Origin: Planobispora rosea
GTDB taxonomy: Bacteria; Actinomycetota; Actinomycetes; Streptosporangiales; Streptosporangiaceae
Direction of reading: 5' to 3'
Assembly (NCBI RefSeq): GCF_014648175.1
Contig: NZ_BMQP01000038.1
Coordinates: 1-64,000 of the forward strand
DNA: 64,000 bases
Below the pieces are notes generated by a model. It saw only the letters and a program-made list of their open reading frames with translations. It searched no databases and had not been told where the DNA came from. The position numbers and the translations under genes are program-made. Position 1 is the stretch's first letter; the number at the start of each line of letters is the position of its first letter. Positions 27,122 to 34,207 of the stretch are shown piece by piece.

Positions 27122-27699
27122 GCGGTCGCCTCCGCCCCGAGCCGGTCGATGATCGTCCTGGCGAACAGGTGGTGGTGCTGGCCGGTGCGGCCGGTGACGA
27201 GGTCACCGTCGACCACGATGTCCTGGTCGACGTACTCGGCGCCCATGTTCCGCACGTCGCCGACGAGGTTGTTGTGGCAGGTCACCTTCCTGCCGCCGAT
27301 GACCTGGGGGATCGTGGACGCCAGCCACATGCCGTGGCAGATGATCCCCTTCAGCAGCGCGGGTTCGGCGAAGGCCCGGTGGAGCAGGGCGGCGGCCGGC
27401 GCCGGTTCGTCCACGTTCTCGGTGTAGCGCAACCGGTCGGAGACCATCCCGGAGGGCACGACGAGCGCCGAGTATCCCCGCAGCTCCTCGTCGCTCATGT
27501 TCTCCAGGCTGCGGTCCACGGTGAACGGCGCGCGGTACTCGTGCCCGGTGAAGGTGAGCGACGGCTGGCCCCACAGCCGGGTGAGGAAGTGGACCTGCGC
27601 GCCCTCCTCGGCGAAACGCCGCTGGTAGTAGAAGATCTCGGGTTCGTAGAAGTCGCTCTCCAGCAGGATCGCGATCCTGTGACCGGTCAGATCAGCCAT
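27118..27699 (-). CDS. DJ-1/PfpI family protein
   Basis: This 193-residue class I glutamine-amidotransferase-like protein has the nucleophile elbow GIICHGMWLAS and an acidic partner in LESDFYEPEIFYY. Family members act as glyoxalase III, deglycases or hydratases such as isonitrile hydratase. It overlaps the GMC oxidoreductase gene by eight bases. A second, more distant DJ-1-like protein heads the same array. Confidence 0.9.
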   Translation of the reverse strand: MADLTGHRIAILLESDFYEPEIFYYQRRFAEEGAQVHFLTRLWGQPSLTFTGHEYRAPFTVDRSLENMSDEELRGYSALVVPSGMVSDRLRYTENVDEPAPAAALLHRAFAEPALLKGIICHGMWLASTIPQVIGGRKVTCHNNLVGDVRNMGAEYVDQDIVVDGDLVTGRTGQHHHLFARTIIDRLGAEATA

Positions 27700-29257
27700 G
27701 CTGGGCTCCCTTGATCAGATCGGCGGCACGTTCCGCGATCATGACGATGCCGGTGTGGCAGTTGCCCGACGGCACGGCGGGCATGACGCTGGCGTCCACC
27801 ACCCGGAGCCCGCCGATCCCGTGGACGCGGAGCTCGGGGTCGACGACCGACAGGTCGTCGACGCCCATCCGGCAGGAGCCGGCCTGGTGGTGGTAGCTGT
27901 CGGCGGTGTTCCTGACGAACCCGGCGAGATCGGTGTCGCTGGTCACCGCGGCGCCCGGCCGCAGTTCACCCTTGTTCCAGGGAGAGAACGCGCGGGTGCC
28001 CATGATCTCCCTGGCGAGCCGGACTCCCTGGACCAAGCGGTCCAGGTCGGACCTGTCGCCGAGGTAGTTGGGGTTGACCAGGGGTTTGGCCGTGGGATCG
28101 GGGCTGGCCAGTCTGATCCAGCCCCGGGAAGCCGGTCTGACCACTCCGGGCAGCACGCTGACCGTGTTCGGATGGTCCCGGCCGACGATGATGTCGAAGG
28201 GGACGTGGACGAAGGCCAGCTGCAGGTCGGGGGCGGGCAGTCCGGGCGCGGACGCGGTGAACAGCGCGCTCTCGGAGAGGTTCTGCGCCGGGGGTGGGAG
28301 TTCGGCGCGGGTCTCGGTCATGAGCCCGGTGAGGACGTGGTTGTGGAAGTTGGCGCCGACACCGGGCAGCGCCCGGCGCACCTGGATGCCGAAGGGACGC
28401 AGTTGGGCGGGGTCGCCCAGGCCGGAGAGCATGAGGAGTTTGGGCGACTCGATGGCGCCGCATGCGACGATGACCTCCGCCGCGGCGTGCACCCGGTGCA
28501 GGCCGGGTTCGCCCGCCTCGCCCACGTCCCGGCCGGGGAGCCCGGCCGGTCGCTCCCGCTGGAGGTACTCCACCCCGACGCAGGTGTCCCCGTCGAACAG
28601 GAGCCGGGTCGCCTGCGCGCCGGTCCGCAGGGTGAGGTTGGGACGGCGCAGCGCGGGTTCGATGTAGGAGGCCAGCACCCCCTGGCGGCGGCCGTCGGCG
28701 ACGTCCAGCTGGTGCCAGCCCGCTCCGGACATCTCACCGGAGTTGAAGTCCTTCAGCTCCGGGTAGCCCAGCTCGACGCAGGCGTCGATGAAGGCCCGCG
28801 ACGCCGGGTTGGGACGGTGCAGCCCCGCGTCGGTGATCCGCTGCGGCCCGGCCGCGGGACCGGCCGCGTCCTGCAGGGATTCGATCCTGTCGAAGTAGGG
28901 CAGCACGTCCGCGTAGGACCAGCCGGCCGCTCCCTGGTAGGCCCAGTTGTCGTAGTCCGAGGGGTGCCCCCGGACGTGCATCATGATGTAGAGGTTGCTG
29001 CTTCCTCCGGGGCCCCGGCCCCGCGGCTCGTGGGTCACCCGCCCGCCGAGCCCCCGCTGCGGGACGCTCCGGTACCCCCAGTCGGCGGAGCCGCCCAGCA
29101 GCCTGAACCAGGCCGCCGGCTCGTCCACCTCGGGCGGGATCGTGCTGTCGCCCGCCTCCAGGAGCAGGACCCGCACGTCGGGGTTCTCGGTCAGGCGGTA
29201 GGCGAGGGTGCCTCCGGCCGCGCCGGAGCCGACGATGATGTAGTCGAACTCGCTCAT
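27692..29257 (-). CDS. GMC-family flavin oxidoreductase
   Basis: This 521-residue FAD enzyme has dinucleotide-binding IIVGSGAAGGTLAYRL at the N-terminus, then VLLLEAGDS, the GMC signature GRGPGGSSNLYIMMHVRG and the second signature GAIESPKLLMLSGLG. The C-terminal active site is YHHQAGSCRMG with the catalytic His, and GNCHTGIVMIAE where most relatives have Asn. It oxidises an alcohol or sugar, probably passing electrons to O2 or an acceptor. It shares a transcript with four NTF2-like proteins and a ThDP enzyme. Confidence 0.92.
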   Translation of the reverse strand: MSEFDYIIVGSGAAGGTLAYRLTENPDVRVLLLEAGDSTIPPEVDEPAAWFRLLGGSADWGYRSVPQRGLGGRVTHEPRGRGPGGSSNLYIMMHVRGHPSDYDNWAYQGAAGWSYADVLPYFDRIESLQDAAGPAAGPQRITDAGLHRPNPASRAFIDACVELGYPELKDFNSGEMSGAGWHQLDVADGRRQGVLASYIEPALRRPNLTLRTGAQATRLLFDGDTCVGVEYLQRERPAGLPGRDVGEAGEPGLHRVHAAAEVIVACGAIESPKLLMLSGLGDPAQLRPFGIQVRRALPGVGANFHNHVLTGLMTETRAELPPPAQNLSESALFTASAPGLPAPDLQLAFVHVPFDIIVGRDHPNTVSVLPGVVRPASRGWIRLASPDPTAKPLVNPNYLGDRSDLDRLVQGVRLAREIMGTRAFSPWNKGELRPGAAVTSDTDLAGFVRNTADSYHHQAGSCRMGVDDLSVVDPELRVHGIGGLRVVDASVMPAVPSGNCHTGIVMIAERAADLIKGAQHG

Positions 29258-29310
29258 CAGAACTCCCCATGATGCGCGGAGACGGGTCGGCCCCGTCTCC
29301 GCGCGAACGG

Positions 29311-29730
29311 CTACTGGAGGCGGTCGCCGACCGGCTTGAGCTGGAACTGGTTCCACATGTAACGGTCCACCAGGTGCTGGTCGGCGGTGTGGACCTGGAC
29401 GTCGGCGAGCCTGCCGTCCCGTACGCCGTAGGTGGTGCAGGTGGGGAACAGCACCTCCTCGGCGCCCAGCTTCCCGTGGCCCACGTGCTTCTCCACGACG
29501 GTGCCGTTGTCCAGCTCGCCGAAGTGCACGTCGTCCACCCGGATACCGGCCTGGAACAGCTGCCCGAGGAAGGCCATCACCTCGTCGACGCCCCGGTGCT
29601 CGCCGCTCAGCGGGTGGTGGCCGGGCATCCGCCAGACCATCTCGGGGTGGAAGAGCTCCTCCCGGATCCCGTTCAGGTTGCCCTCGTTGAAGTAGTCGTA
29701 CATGCGCATCACGAGATCGGTGTTGGACAT
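29311..29730 (-). CDS. SnoaL/NTF2-like protein (copy 1 of 4)
   Basis: This 139-residue NTF2-like protein has LVMRMYDYFNEGNLNGIREE, then LFHPEMVWRMPGHHPLSGEHRG and a strand-rich C-terminus. The MPGHHPLSGEHRG stretch is typical of the ketosteroid-isomerase-like SnoaL_2 group, in which His and Asp residues line a small-molecule pocket. It is one of four consecutive NTF2-like genes; the four differ enough that they probably diverged in function. Confidence 0.88.
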   Translation of the reverse strand: MSNTDLVMRMYDYFNEGNLNGIREELFHPEMVWRMPGHHPLSGEHRGVDEVMAFLGQLFQAGIRVDDVHFGELDNGTVVEKHVGHGKLGAEEVLFPTCTTYGVRDGRLADVQVHTADQHLVDRYMWNQFQLKPVGDRLQ

Positions 29731-29741
29731 GGTGCCTTTCC

Positions 29742-30116
29742 TTACTTGAGGACCCCAAAAGGGGCAGTGTCGTGATAATTGGACATGTAGGTGATCTTTC
29801 CGTCAGTGATGCGGAAGTAGTTCATCACCTGGGCCTCGATGGGCTCGCCGGCGGCGCTCTCCGCGACGATCCGGGAGACGACGGCGGCCTGTTCCCCGTC
29901 CACCAGGAAGTGACGCGGATTGTTCTGGAAGGACGCGTACATCTCGCCCATTCCGCTCATCATCGAGCGCAGCGTCGCCGCCCCCTCGATGTGACCGGCC
30001 AGCTGTTCATCCATGACCATGTCGTCGGCGAACAGGTCGCACCAGCGATCCCAGTCCCCCGCGTTGGCGTACCGGTAGTAGCTGTCCAGGATGTCCCGAG
30101 CGTCCATGGGGCTCAC
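29742..30116 (-). CDS. SnoaL/NTF2-like protein (copy 2 of 4)
   Basis: This 124-residue NTF2-like protein has ILDSYYRYANAGDWDRWCDL, FADDMVMDEQLAGHIEGAAT and FLVDGEQAAVVSRIVAE. The GTG start overlaps the upstream stop as GTGA; an ATG three codons downstream is equally likely. It follows copy 3 without a gap. A pocket role in the shared pathway is inferred from context only. Confidence 0.86.
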   Translation of the reverse strand: MSPMDARDILDSYYRYANAGDWDRWCDLFADDMVMDEQLAGHIEGAATLRSMMSGMGEMYASFQNNPRHFLVDGEQAAVVSRIVAESAAGEPIEAQVMNYFRITDGKITYMSNYHDTAPFGVLK

Positions 30117-30571
30117 CCGCTGATCCGGGCGCCGCCGGCGTCCAGCTGGGACCAGAACTGGTTGAACCGGGTGGTGCCGTCACCGAAGATCGCCCCGCGT
30201 CCCTCGACCACCCTGCCGTCGCTCCACCGCAGCACGTGGACCACGTCGATGTCGAGGCTGTCGTACGGCGAGGCCGCCCCGGTCGCACCGGCCCGGCGCC
30301 CCACGTTGTGGGTGACGTCGGCCGAGTAGTCACCGCCGGTCAGCACCGCGACGCGCTCCATGGAGAAGGAGCCGCCGGACAGCTTGCCCACGCGCTCCAT
30401 GAATCCGAGGAAGGCGTCCCTGCCCTCGTACCAACCGGCGAGCTGGTGGTTGCCCGGCACGCACCAGCGCATGTCCTCGTGCCAGTACCTGGCCACCTGC
30501 GCGGGGTCTCCCGAGCCCAGCGCCGCGTAGGCGGCGTCGACCAGCTCGGGTGTCACAGCGGTCATGTTCAT
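30113..30571 (-). CDS. SnoaL/NTF2-like protein (copy 3 of 4)
   Basis: This 152-residue protein has LVDAAYAALGSGDPAQVARY, WHEDMRWCVPGNHQLAGWYE and GRDAFLGFMERVG, a classical SnoaL-like core. AAGGAG lies close to the first of two ATGs (30571 and 30565). The longer C-terminal tail (GDGTTRFNQFWSQLDAGG) distinguishes it from its neighbours. Confidence 0.88.
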   Translation of the reverse strand: MNMTAVTPELVDAAYAALGSGDPAQVARYWHEDMRWCVPGNHQLAGWYEGRDAFLGFMERVGKLSGGSFSMERVAVLTGGDYSADVTHNVGRRAGATGAASPYDSLDIDVVHVLRWSDGRVVEGRGAIFGDGTTRFNQFWSQLDAGGARISG

Positions 30572-30601
30572 CCACTCCTTCGTGAGCCGTCGCCTGGGTG
30601 A

Positions 30602-31069
30602 TCAGAGCGAGGCGGAGCCCGGCATGGGCGCCAGGCCGTTGACGATGTAGGTCTTGATGAGCGGCCCGTTCTCGCCGGGCACCACGATCCAGGTCTGGTC
30701 GGCGTCGAACCCCAGCCACTCGCTCCGCGGCTTCGGCGGGTTCCAGACGCTGGCCTGCCAGTTCACCAGCACGGTCACGGTCGCCTCGGTGGCGCCGGGC
30801 GTCACCTCGACCTCGGTGATCGTGTGCGTCTCGTCGAAGAACCGGTGGGTGACCGCCTCGTACCAGCCGGCGAACCCGGCGTGACCGCGGGCCGTGGCCT
30901 CCGGGAAACGCATCTCCAGGCCGTCGTCCACCAGGAACCTGGTCACGTCGGCGAGTTCGTCGTGCCGGTCGAGCGCCTCGTACCACGCCTTGGCGAGAAG
31001 CCGGACGGCCTCCTGACTGAGCTGACTGGACGGCTGACCGGACGGTCGGGGGGACGCCTGAGAGGACAT
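30602..31069 (-). CDS. SnoaL/NTF2-like protein (copy 4 of 4)
   Basis: This 155-residue protein has a Ser/Gln/Pro-rich first 20 residues, then EAVRLLAKAWYEALDRHDEL, EMRFPEATARGHAGFAGWYE and FFDETHTITEVEV. It is the most divergent of the four and ends in NGLAPMPGSASL. CTAAGGAAT precedes the ATG. It lies eight bases after the ThDP-enzyme gene. Confidence 0.87.
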   Translation of the reverse strand: MSSQASPRPSGQPSSQLSQEAVRLLAKAWYEALDRHDELADVTRFLVDDGLEMRFPEATARGHAGFAGWYEAVTHRFFDETHTITEVEVTPGATEATVTVLVNWQASVWNPPKPRSEWLGFDADQTWIVVPGENGPLIKTYIVNGLAPMPGSASL

Positions 31070-31077
31070 GGGATTCC

Positions 31078-32730
31078 TTAGGGGAGGGTGGACAGGTCGA
31101 CGACGAACGGCCCGGGAGAGGCGAGCATCCGGCGGACCCCTTCGGCCGCCTGCTCCGGCTTCTCCACCCGGATGCCCTCGACGCCCAGCCCGCGGGCGAG
31201 CTCGGCGAACCTGATCCGGGGATGGGACAGATCGAACGAGGAGGGGAACGCGTGCGGCGGGATGTCCCGCTCCCTCCAGTACTGCTCGATGTTGTCGTCG
31301 AGCAGCTTGTACTTGCCGTTGTTGCAGACCACGAACTTGGCGCCGACGTCGTAGCGCGCGGCCGTCCACAGCGCCTGGTAGGTGTACATCGCCCCGCCGT
31401 CCCCGGTGAAGCCGACGACGGTCCGGCCGGGGTGGGCGAGCTTGGCCCCGATCGCGCCGGGGATGCCCACGCCCAGGGACCCGCCCCTGGTCAGGAAGTA
31501 GCTCCCGGGCCGGTCGGCGGGGAAGTAGTCGGCGATGGCCGGGGAGGCGGTGAGCGCCTCGTCGAAGACGACGAGGTCGTCCGGGGCCGCGGCCGCCAGC
31601 TCCTTCAGGAAGGCGCGCAGCGTCGACCCGGTGACGTCGGCCCTCGCCACCTGCGCCCGCCGCCGGCCGGCCTCGGTCTCGCGTACGGCCCGCCGTACCG
31701 AGGCCGCCTTGAGATCGGCCGGGGTCAGCCGTTCGGCCAGGGCGGCCCCGAGCATGGCGAGCGTGGCCTTGGGGTCGGCGACCAGCCCCAGGTCCACGGG
31801 GAAGTTCTTGGCGATCTCATAGGCGTTGAGATCGATGTGGACGATCTTCGCGTCCGGCCGGAAGGGGCTGTCCAGGGCCGGGAAGACCTCGGGGAACACA
31901 TAGGTGCCGACGATGAGCACGGCGTCGGCGACGCCGGTCACGGCGGCGCTGTGCTCGCCGAACATGTGGCCGAGCTGTCCCCGGGCGAGCGGGTGCGACG
32001 CCGGCATGTTGACCTCGGAGGAGTCCACCGCCCACACGTCGGCGCCGAGCAGTTCGGCGACCCTGACCAGTTCGGCCTGCGCGCCGGAGAGACCGACGCC
32101 GTCGCCGACGAGGACGAGGGGCCGCTCCGCGCCCGCCAGCAGCTCGGCCGCCCCGGCCACCGTCCCCGCCGACGGGGCGGTCGCGGTGAGCGGGATCGAC
32201 GCGGGGACGACGGGCTCGTCGTTGAGCTCGTCGAGAACGTCCATCGGGAGGGAGACGAACACCGGGCCGCGCGGAGGCGTCATCGCGATCTTCACGGCCC
32301 GGCGGAGCACCCGCAGCAACGACTGCGAGCTGGTCACCCGGGTGGCGTGCTTGGTCACCGGGCGCGCCATCGCCACCAGGTCGGCCGCCATCTGGGCGTC
32401 CATCGCCTCGTAGCGGACACCGGCCTCACCGGCGATGACCACCAGCGGCGTGTGCCCGCGCATCGACTGGTAGAGCATGCCGACGGCGTTGCCCAGGCCG
32501 ACGCCGCTGTGCAGCTGCACCAGGGCGGGCCCGCCGGCCGCGCGGGCGTAGCCGTCGGCGATCCCGGCCGCCACGGTCTCCTGCAGCGTGAGGACGTACC
32601 GGAAGCCGGGGGTCTGGTCGAGCGCGTCGAGGAGTCCCTGCTCGACGGTCCCCGGGTTGCCGAACATGAGGGTCATGCCGTCGGCGGCGAACTGCTCCAG
32701 AATCTTGAACTTGCCCTGTTTCGCGGTCAT
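31078..32730 (-). CDS. ThDP-dependent enzyme of the acetolactate synthase/benzoylformate decarboxylase group
   Basis: This 550-residue protein has three domains. The N-terminal pyrimidine-binding domain carries the catalytic Glu in LTLQETVAAGIADGYARA after FGNPGTVEQGLLDALD. A central domain follows, then the pyrophosphate-binding domain with GFTGDGGAMYTYQALWTAAR and VVCNNGKYKLLDDN as the GDG-N cofactor motif. FGNPGT is typical of benzoylformate-decarboxylase-like enzymes. It should cleave or ligate a 2-oxo acid. With the GMC, DJ-1 and VOC genes it suggests handling of an aldehyde or keto-acid intermediate. Confidence 0.92.
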   Translation of the reverse strand: MTAKQGKFKILEQFAADGMTLMFGNPGTVEQGLLDALDQTPGFRYVLTLQETVAAGIADGYARAAGGPALVQLHSGVGLGNAVGMLYQSMRGHTPLVVIAGEAGVRYEAMDAQMAADLVAMARPVTKHATRVTSSQSLLRVLRRAVKIAMTPPRGPVFVSLPMDVLDELNDEPVVPASIPLTATAPSAGTVAGAAELLAGAERPLVLVGDGVGLSGAQAELVRVAELLGADVWAVDSSEVNMPASHPLARGQLGHMFGEHSAAVTGVADAVLIVGTYVFPEVFPALDSPFRPDAKIVHIDLNAYEIAKNFPVDLGLVADPKATLAMLGAALAERLTPADLKAASVRRAVRETEAGRRRAQVARADVTGSTLRAFLKELAAAAPDDLVVFDEALTASPAIADYFPADRPGSYFLTRGGSLGVGIPGAIGAKLAHPGRTVVGFTGDGGAMYTYQALWTAARYDVGAKFVVCNNGKYKLLDDNIEQYWRERDIPPHAFPSSFDLSHPRIRFAELARGLGVEGIRVEKPEQAAEGVRRMLASPGPFVVDLSTLP

Positions 32731-32740
32731 CGGCGGGATC

Positions 32741-33565
32741 TCACCAGCCGTACCTGGTCAGCCCCTGCTCCAGCACCTCGACCACCTTCTGGCCGGTGAG
32801 GAAGGAGTCGGGGGTGGACCGGCCGGTGATGAACGGATAGTCCACGATCACCGACACCGGCTTGCCGAAGTTCCCGTGGTAGGCGCCGTCCGGGCCGGTG
32901 GCGTCACGCAGGATGTACTCCAGCGGGTACGGCGGCGGCCCCATGACGAAGTCCGTGCCGAGGAATCCGGTGCCGTCCTTGTAGTCGTACTCCTTGCAGT
33001 GCCCGGTGACGTGTTTGCCCCAGATGATGCTCTTGCGGTCGTCCCAGTCCCTGGCGAACGCCAGCGCGGCCACGCCGTAGCACTCCGCCGCGACCGGCTT
33101 GCCCGCCCGCAGGAACGCGAGGATCACGTCGTGCACCCGCTGGTTGTTGGCCATGTCGACGATGGGGCCGCTGCCTCCCACCAGCACCACCGCGGAGTAG
33201 TCCGCCACCTCGGCCGCCACCCGGTCGAGCCGCCGGTGGTACTCCTCCAGCTTCCGCAGGTGGTCGGGTTCGCTGCTGTAGGGGCGTTCGGGCACCCATG
33301 CCTCGAGGTTCAGCGGGTCGTCGAGACGACCGGACGCCTCCAGCTCGCGGCCCAGCGCGGCCACCTCGGCGGTGGTCACCGTACGGCCGAGAGGCGGATC
33401 GACGTAGCCCTCGTCCAGGCTGGGCGGGAGCGCGTGGGCCCGCTTCCCCGTGGGGGTGGCGAAATCCACCTCGTACCCCTGCCCGTCAAACGCCGACAAC
33501 GGGCCGACGAGTTCTTCGGACCAGTATCCGTACTCGGAGAGAATCACAAGAATTCGCTTGTTCAC
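32741..33565 (-). CDS. DJ-1/PfpI-like type 1 glutamine-amidotransferase-domain protein
   Basis: This 274-residue protein of the Hsp31-like branch has KRILVILSEYGYWSEELVGP at the N-terminus (acidic Glu of the active site), VVLVGGSGPIVDMANNQRV and the nucleophile elbow AAECYGVAALAFA. The longer insertions separate it from the other DJ-1 protein in the array. The GTG start has AGGGG six bases upstream and matches the family N-terminus. It is the first gene of the 17-gene array. A minus-strand TTGACA (33634-33629) lies about 64 bases upstream, but no convincing -10 pairs with it. Confidence 0.88.
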   Translation of the reverse strand: MNKRILVILSEYGYWSEELVGPLSAFDGQGYEVDFATPTGKRAHALPPSLDEGYVDPPLGRTVTTAEVAALGRELEASGRLDDPLNLEAWVPERPYSSEPDHLRKLEEYHRRLDRVAAEVADYSAVVLVGGSGPIVDMANNQRVHDVILAFLRAGKPVAAECYGVAALAFARDWDDRKSIIWGKHVTGHCKEYDYKDGTGFLGTDFVMGPPPYPLEYILRDATGPDGAYHGNFGKPVSVIVDYPFITGRSTPDSFLTGQKVVEVLEQGLTRYGW

Positions 33566-33780
33566 CGGCACCCCTGAGTTCAGTTCCGACGTCCTACACG
33601 AATGAGGCTGGCAGCCGCGTCGTTCCATTGTCAAAGGGCTTAATTACACTTTTCCGGTCACCGCCGATTTCGCGTCGCCTAAGTCAGATGGGACCGGAAT
33701 CCGGTGATTTTCCGTGCAGACTTCCTGAAGTCGGTGCCGGTTTACGGGGCGGAGCCGTACTTCGTCATGTCGGCGGGACG

Positions 33781-33824
33781 CAAAAAGGGCGGGCCGGCCG
33801 GAACGAGTTCCGGCCGGCCCGCCC
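33781..33824 (-). terminator. Rho-independent terminator of the small membrane gene
   Basis: An 18-bp perfect stem (33787-33804 with 33807-33824; GGGCGGGCCGGCCGGAAC is the left arm) with a two-base loop is followed on the minus strand by TTTTTGCG. It lies 15 bases beyond the stop of the small membrane protein and shields the divergent 17-gene array from read-through. Confidence 0.88.
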
Positions 33825-33839
33825 TCGGACCCCAGACGG

Positions 33840-34010
33840 CTACCCGAGCCGCTGCCTGCTCATGGCCGCCCACGTATAGAGGCCTGCCACCAGGAACGCA
33901 CCCGGGATGGCGACCCACGCGGTGACCGTCCACGAAGTGAAGATCGCAAGCAGGGCGACGGCGGCACTGTAGATCATCGTCACCACGAAGGCTATGTTCT
34001 TCGGGTTCAT
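33840..34010 (-). CDS. Small two-span membrane protein
   Basis: This 56-residue protein has two hydrophobic spans (IAFVVTMIYSAAVALLAIF and AWVAIPGAFLVAGLYTWAA) joined by a short loop and ending in the basic tail MSRQRLG. GAAGGG six bases before the second ATG decides the start; an ATG two codons upstream sits against that site. It is transcribed divergently from the TOMM operon and has its own terminator. Its position suggests a possible link with export or immunity, but nothing in the sequence proves it. I do not recognise the family. Confidence 0.75.
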   Translation of the reverse strand: MNPKNIAFVVTMIYSAAVALLAIFTSWTVTAWVAIPGAFLVAGLYTWAAMSRQRLG

Positions 34011-34104
34011 ACTCATCCCTTCGGCGTTGATCAGCACTTACAGGATGACTGATCCTCCGCCTCCGGTAAAGGGTGCGGAGGAATCCCGGTACGCATCGCG
34101 GGCC

Positions 34105-34132
34105 GCGGGCGTACGTATGTACGTACGCCCGC
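34105..34132. promoter_or_regulatory. Perfect 28-bp dyad upstream of the TOMM operon
   Basis: GCGGGCGTACGTA (34105-34117) and TACGTACGCCCGC (34120-34132) are perfect inverted 13-bp arms around TG. The dyad lies about 75 bases before the YcaO-fusion start and about 95 bases before the divergent small membrane gene. It is a strong candidate operator for a dimeric regulator controlling both. Confidence 0.7.
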
Positions 34133-34207
34133 ATGGGTTCCGTATTTACCCGGACGCGGGCCACCGAGTACCTCTGACGATAGGTGAATTTTCTTCGGAG
34201 GGATCCA

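Noticed and set aside
33742..34164. Minus-strand frame spanning the 28-bp dyad
   Set aside because: It overlaps the small membrane gene in another frame, has Arg/Pro-rich composition and no motif, and runs across a terminator.
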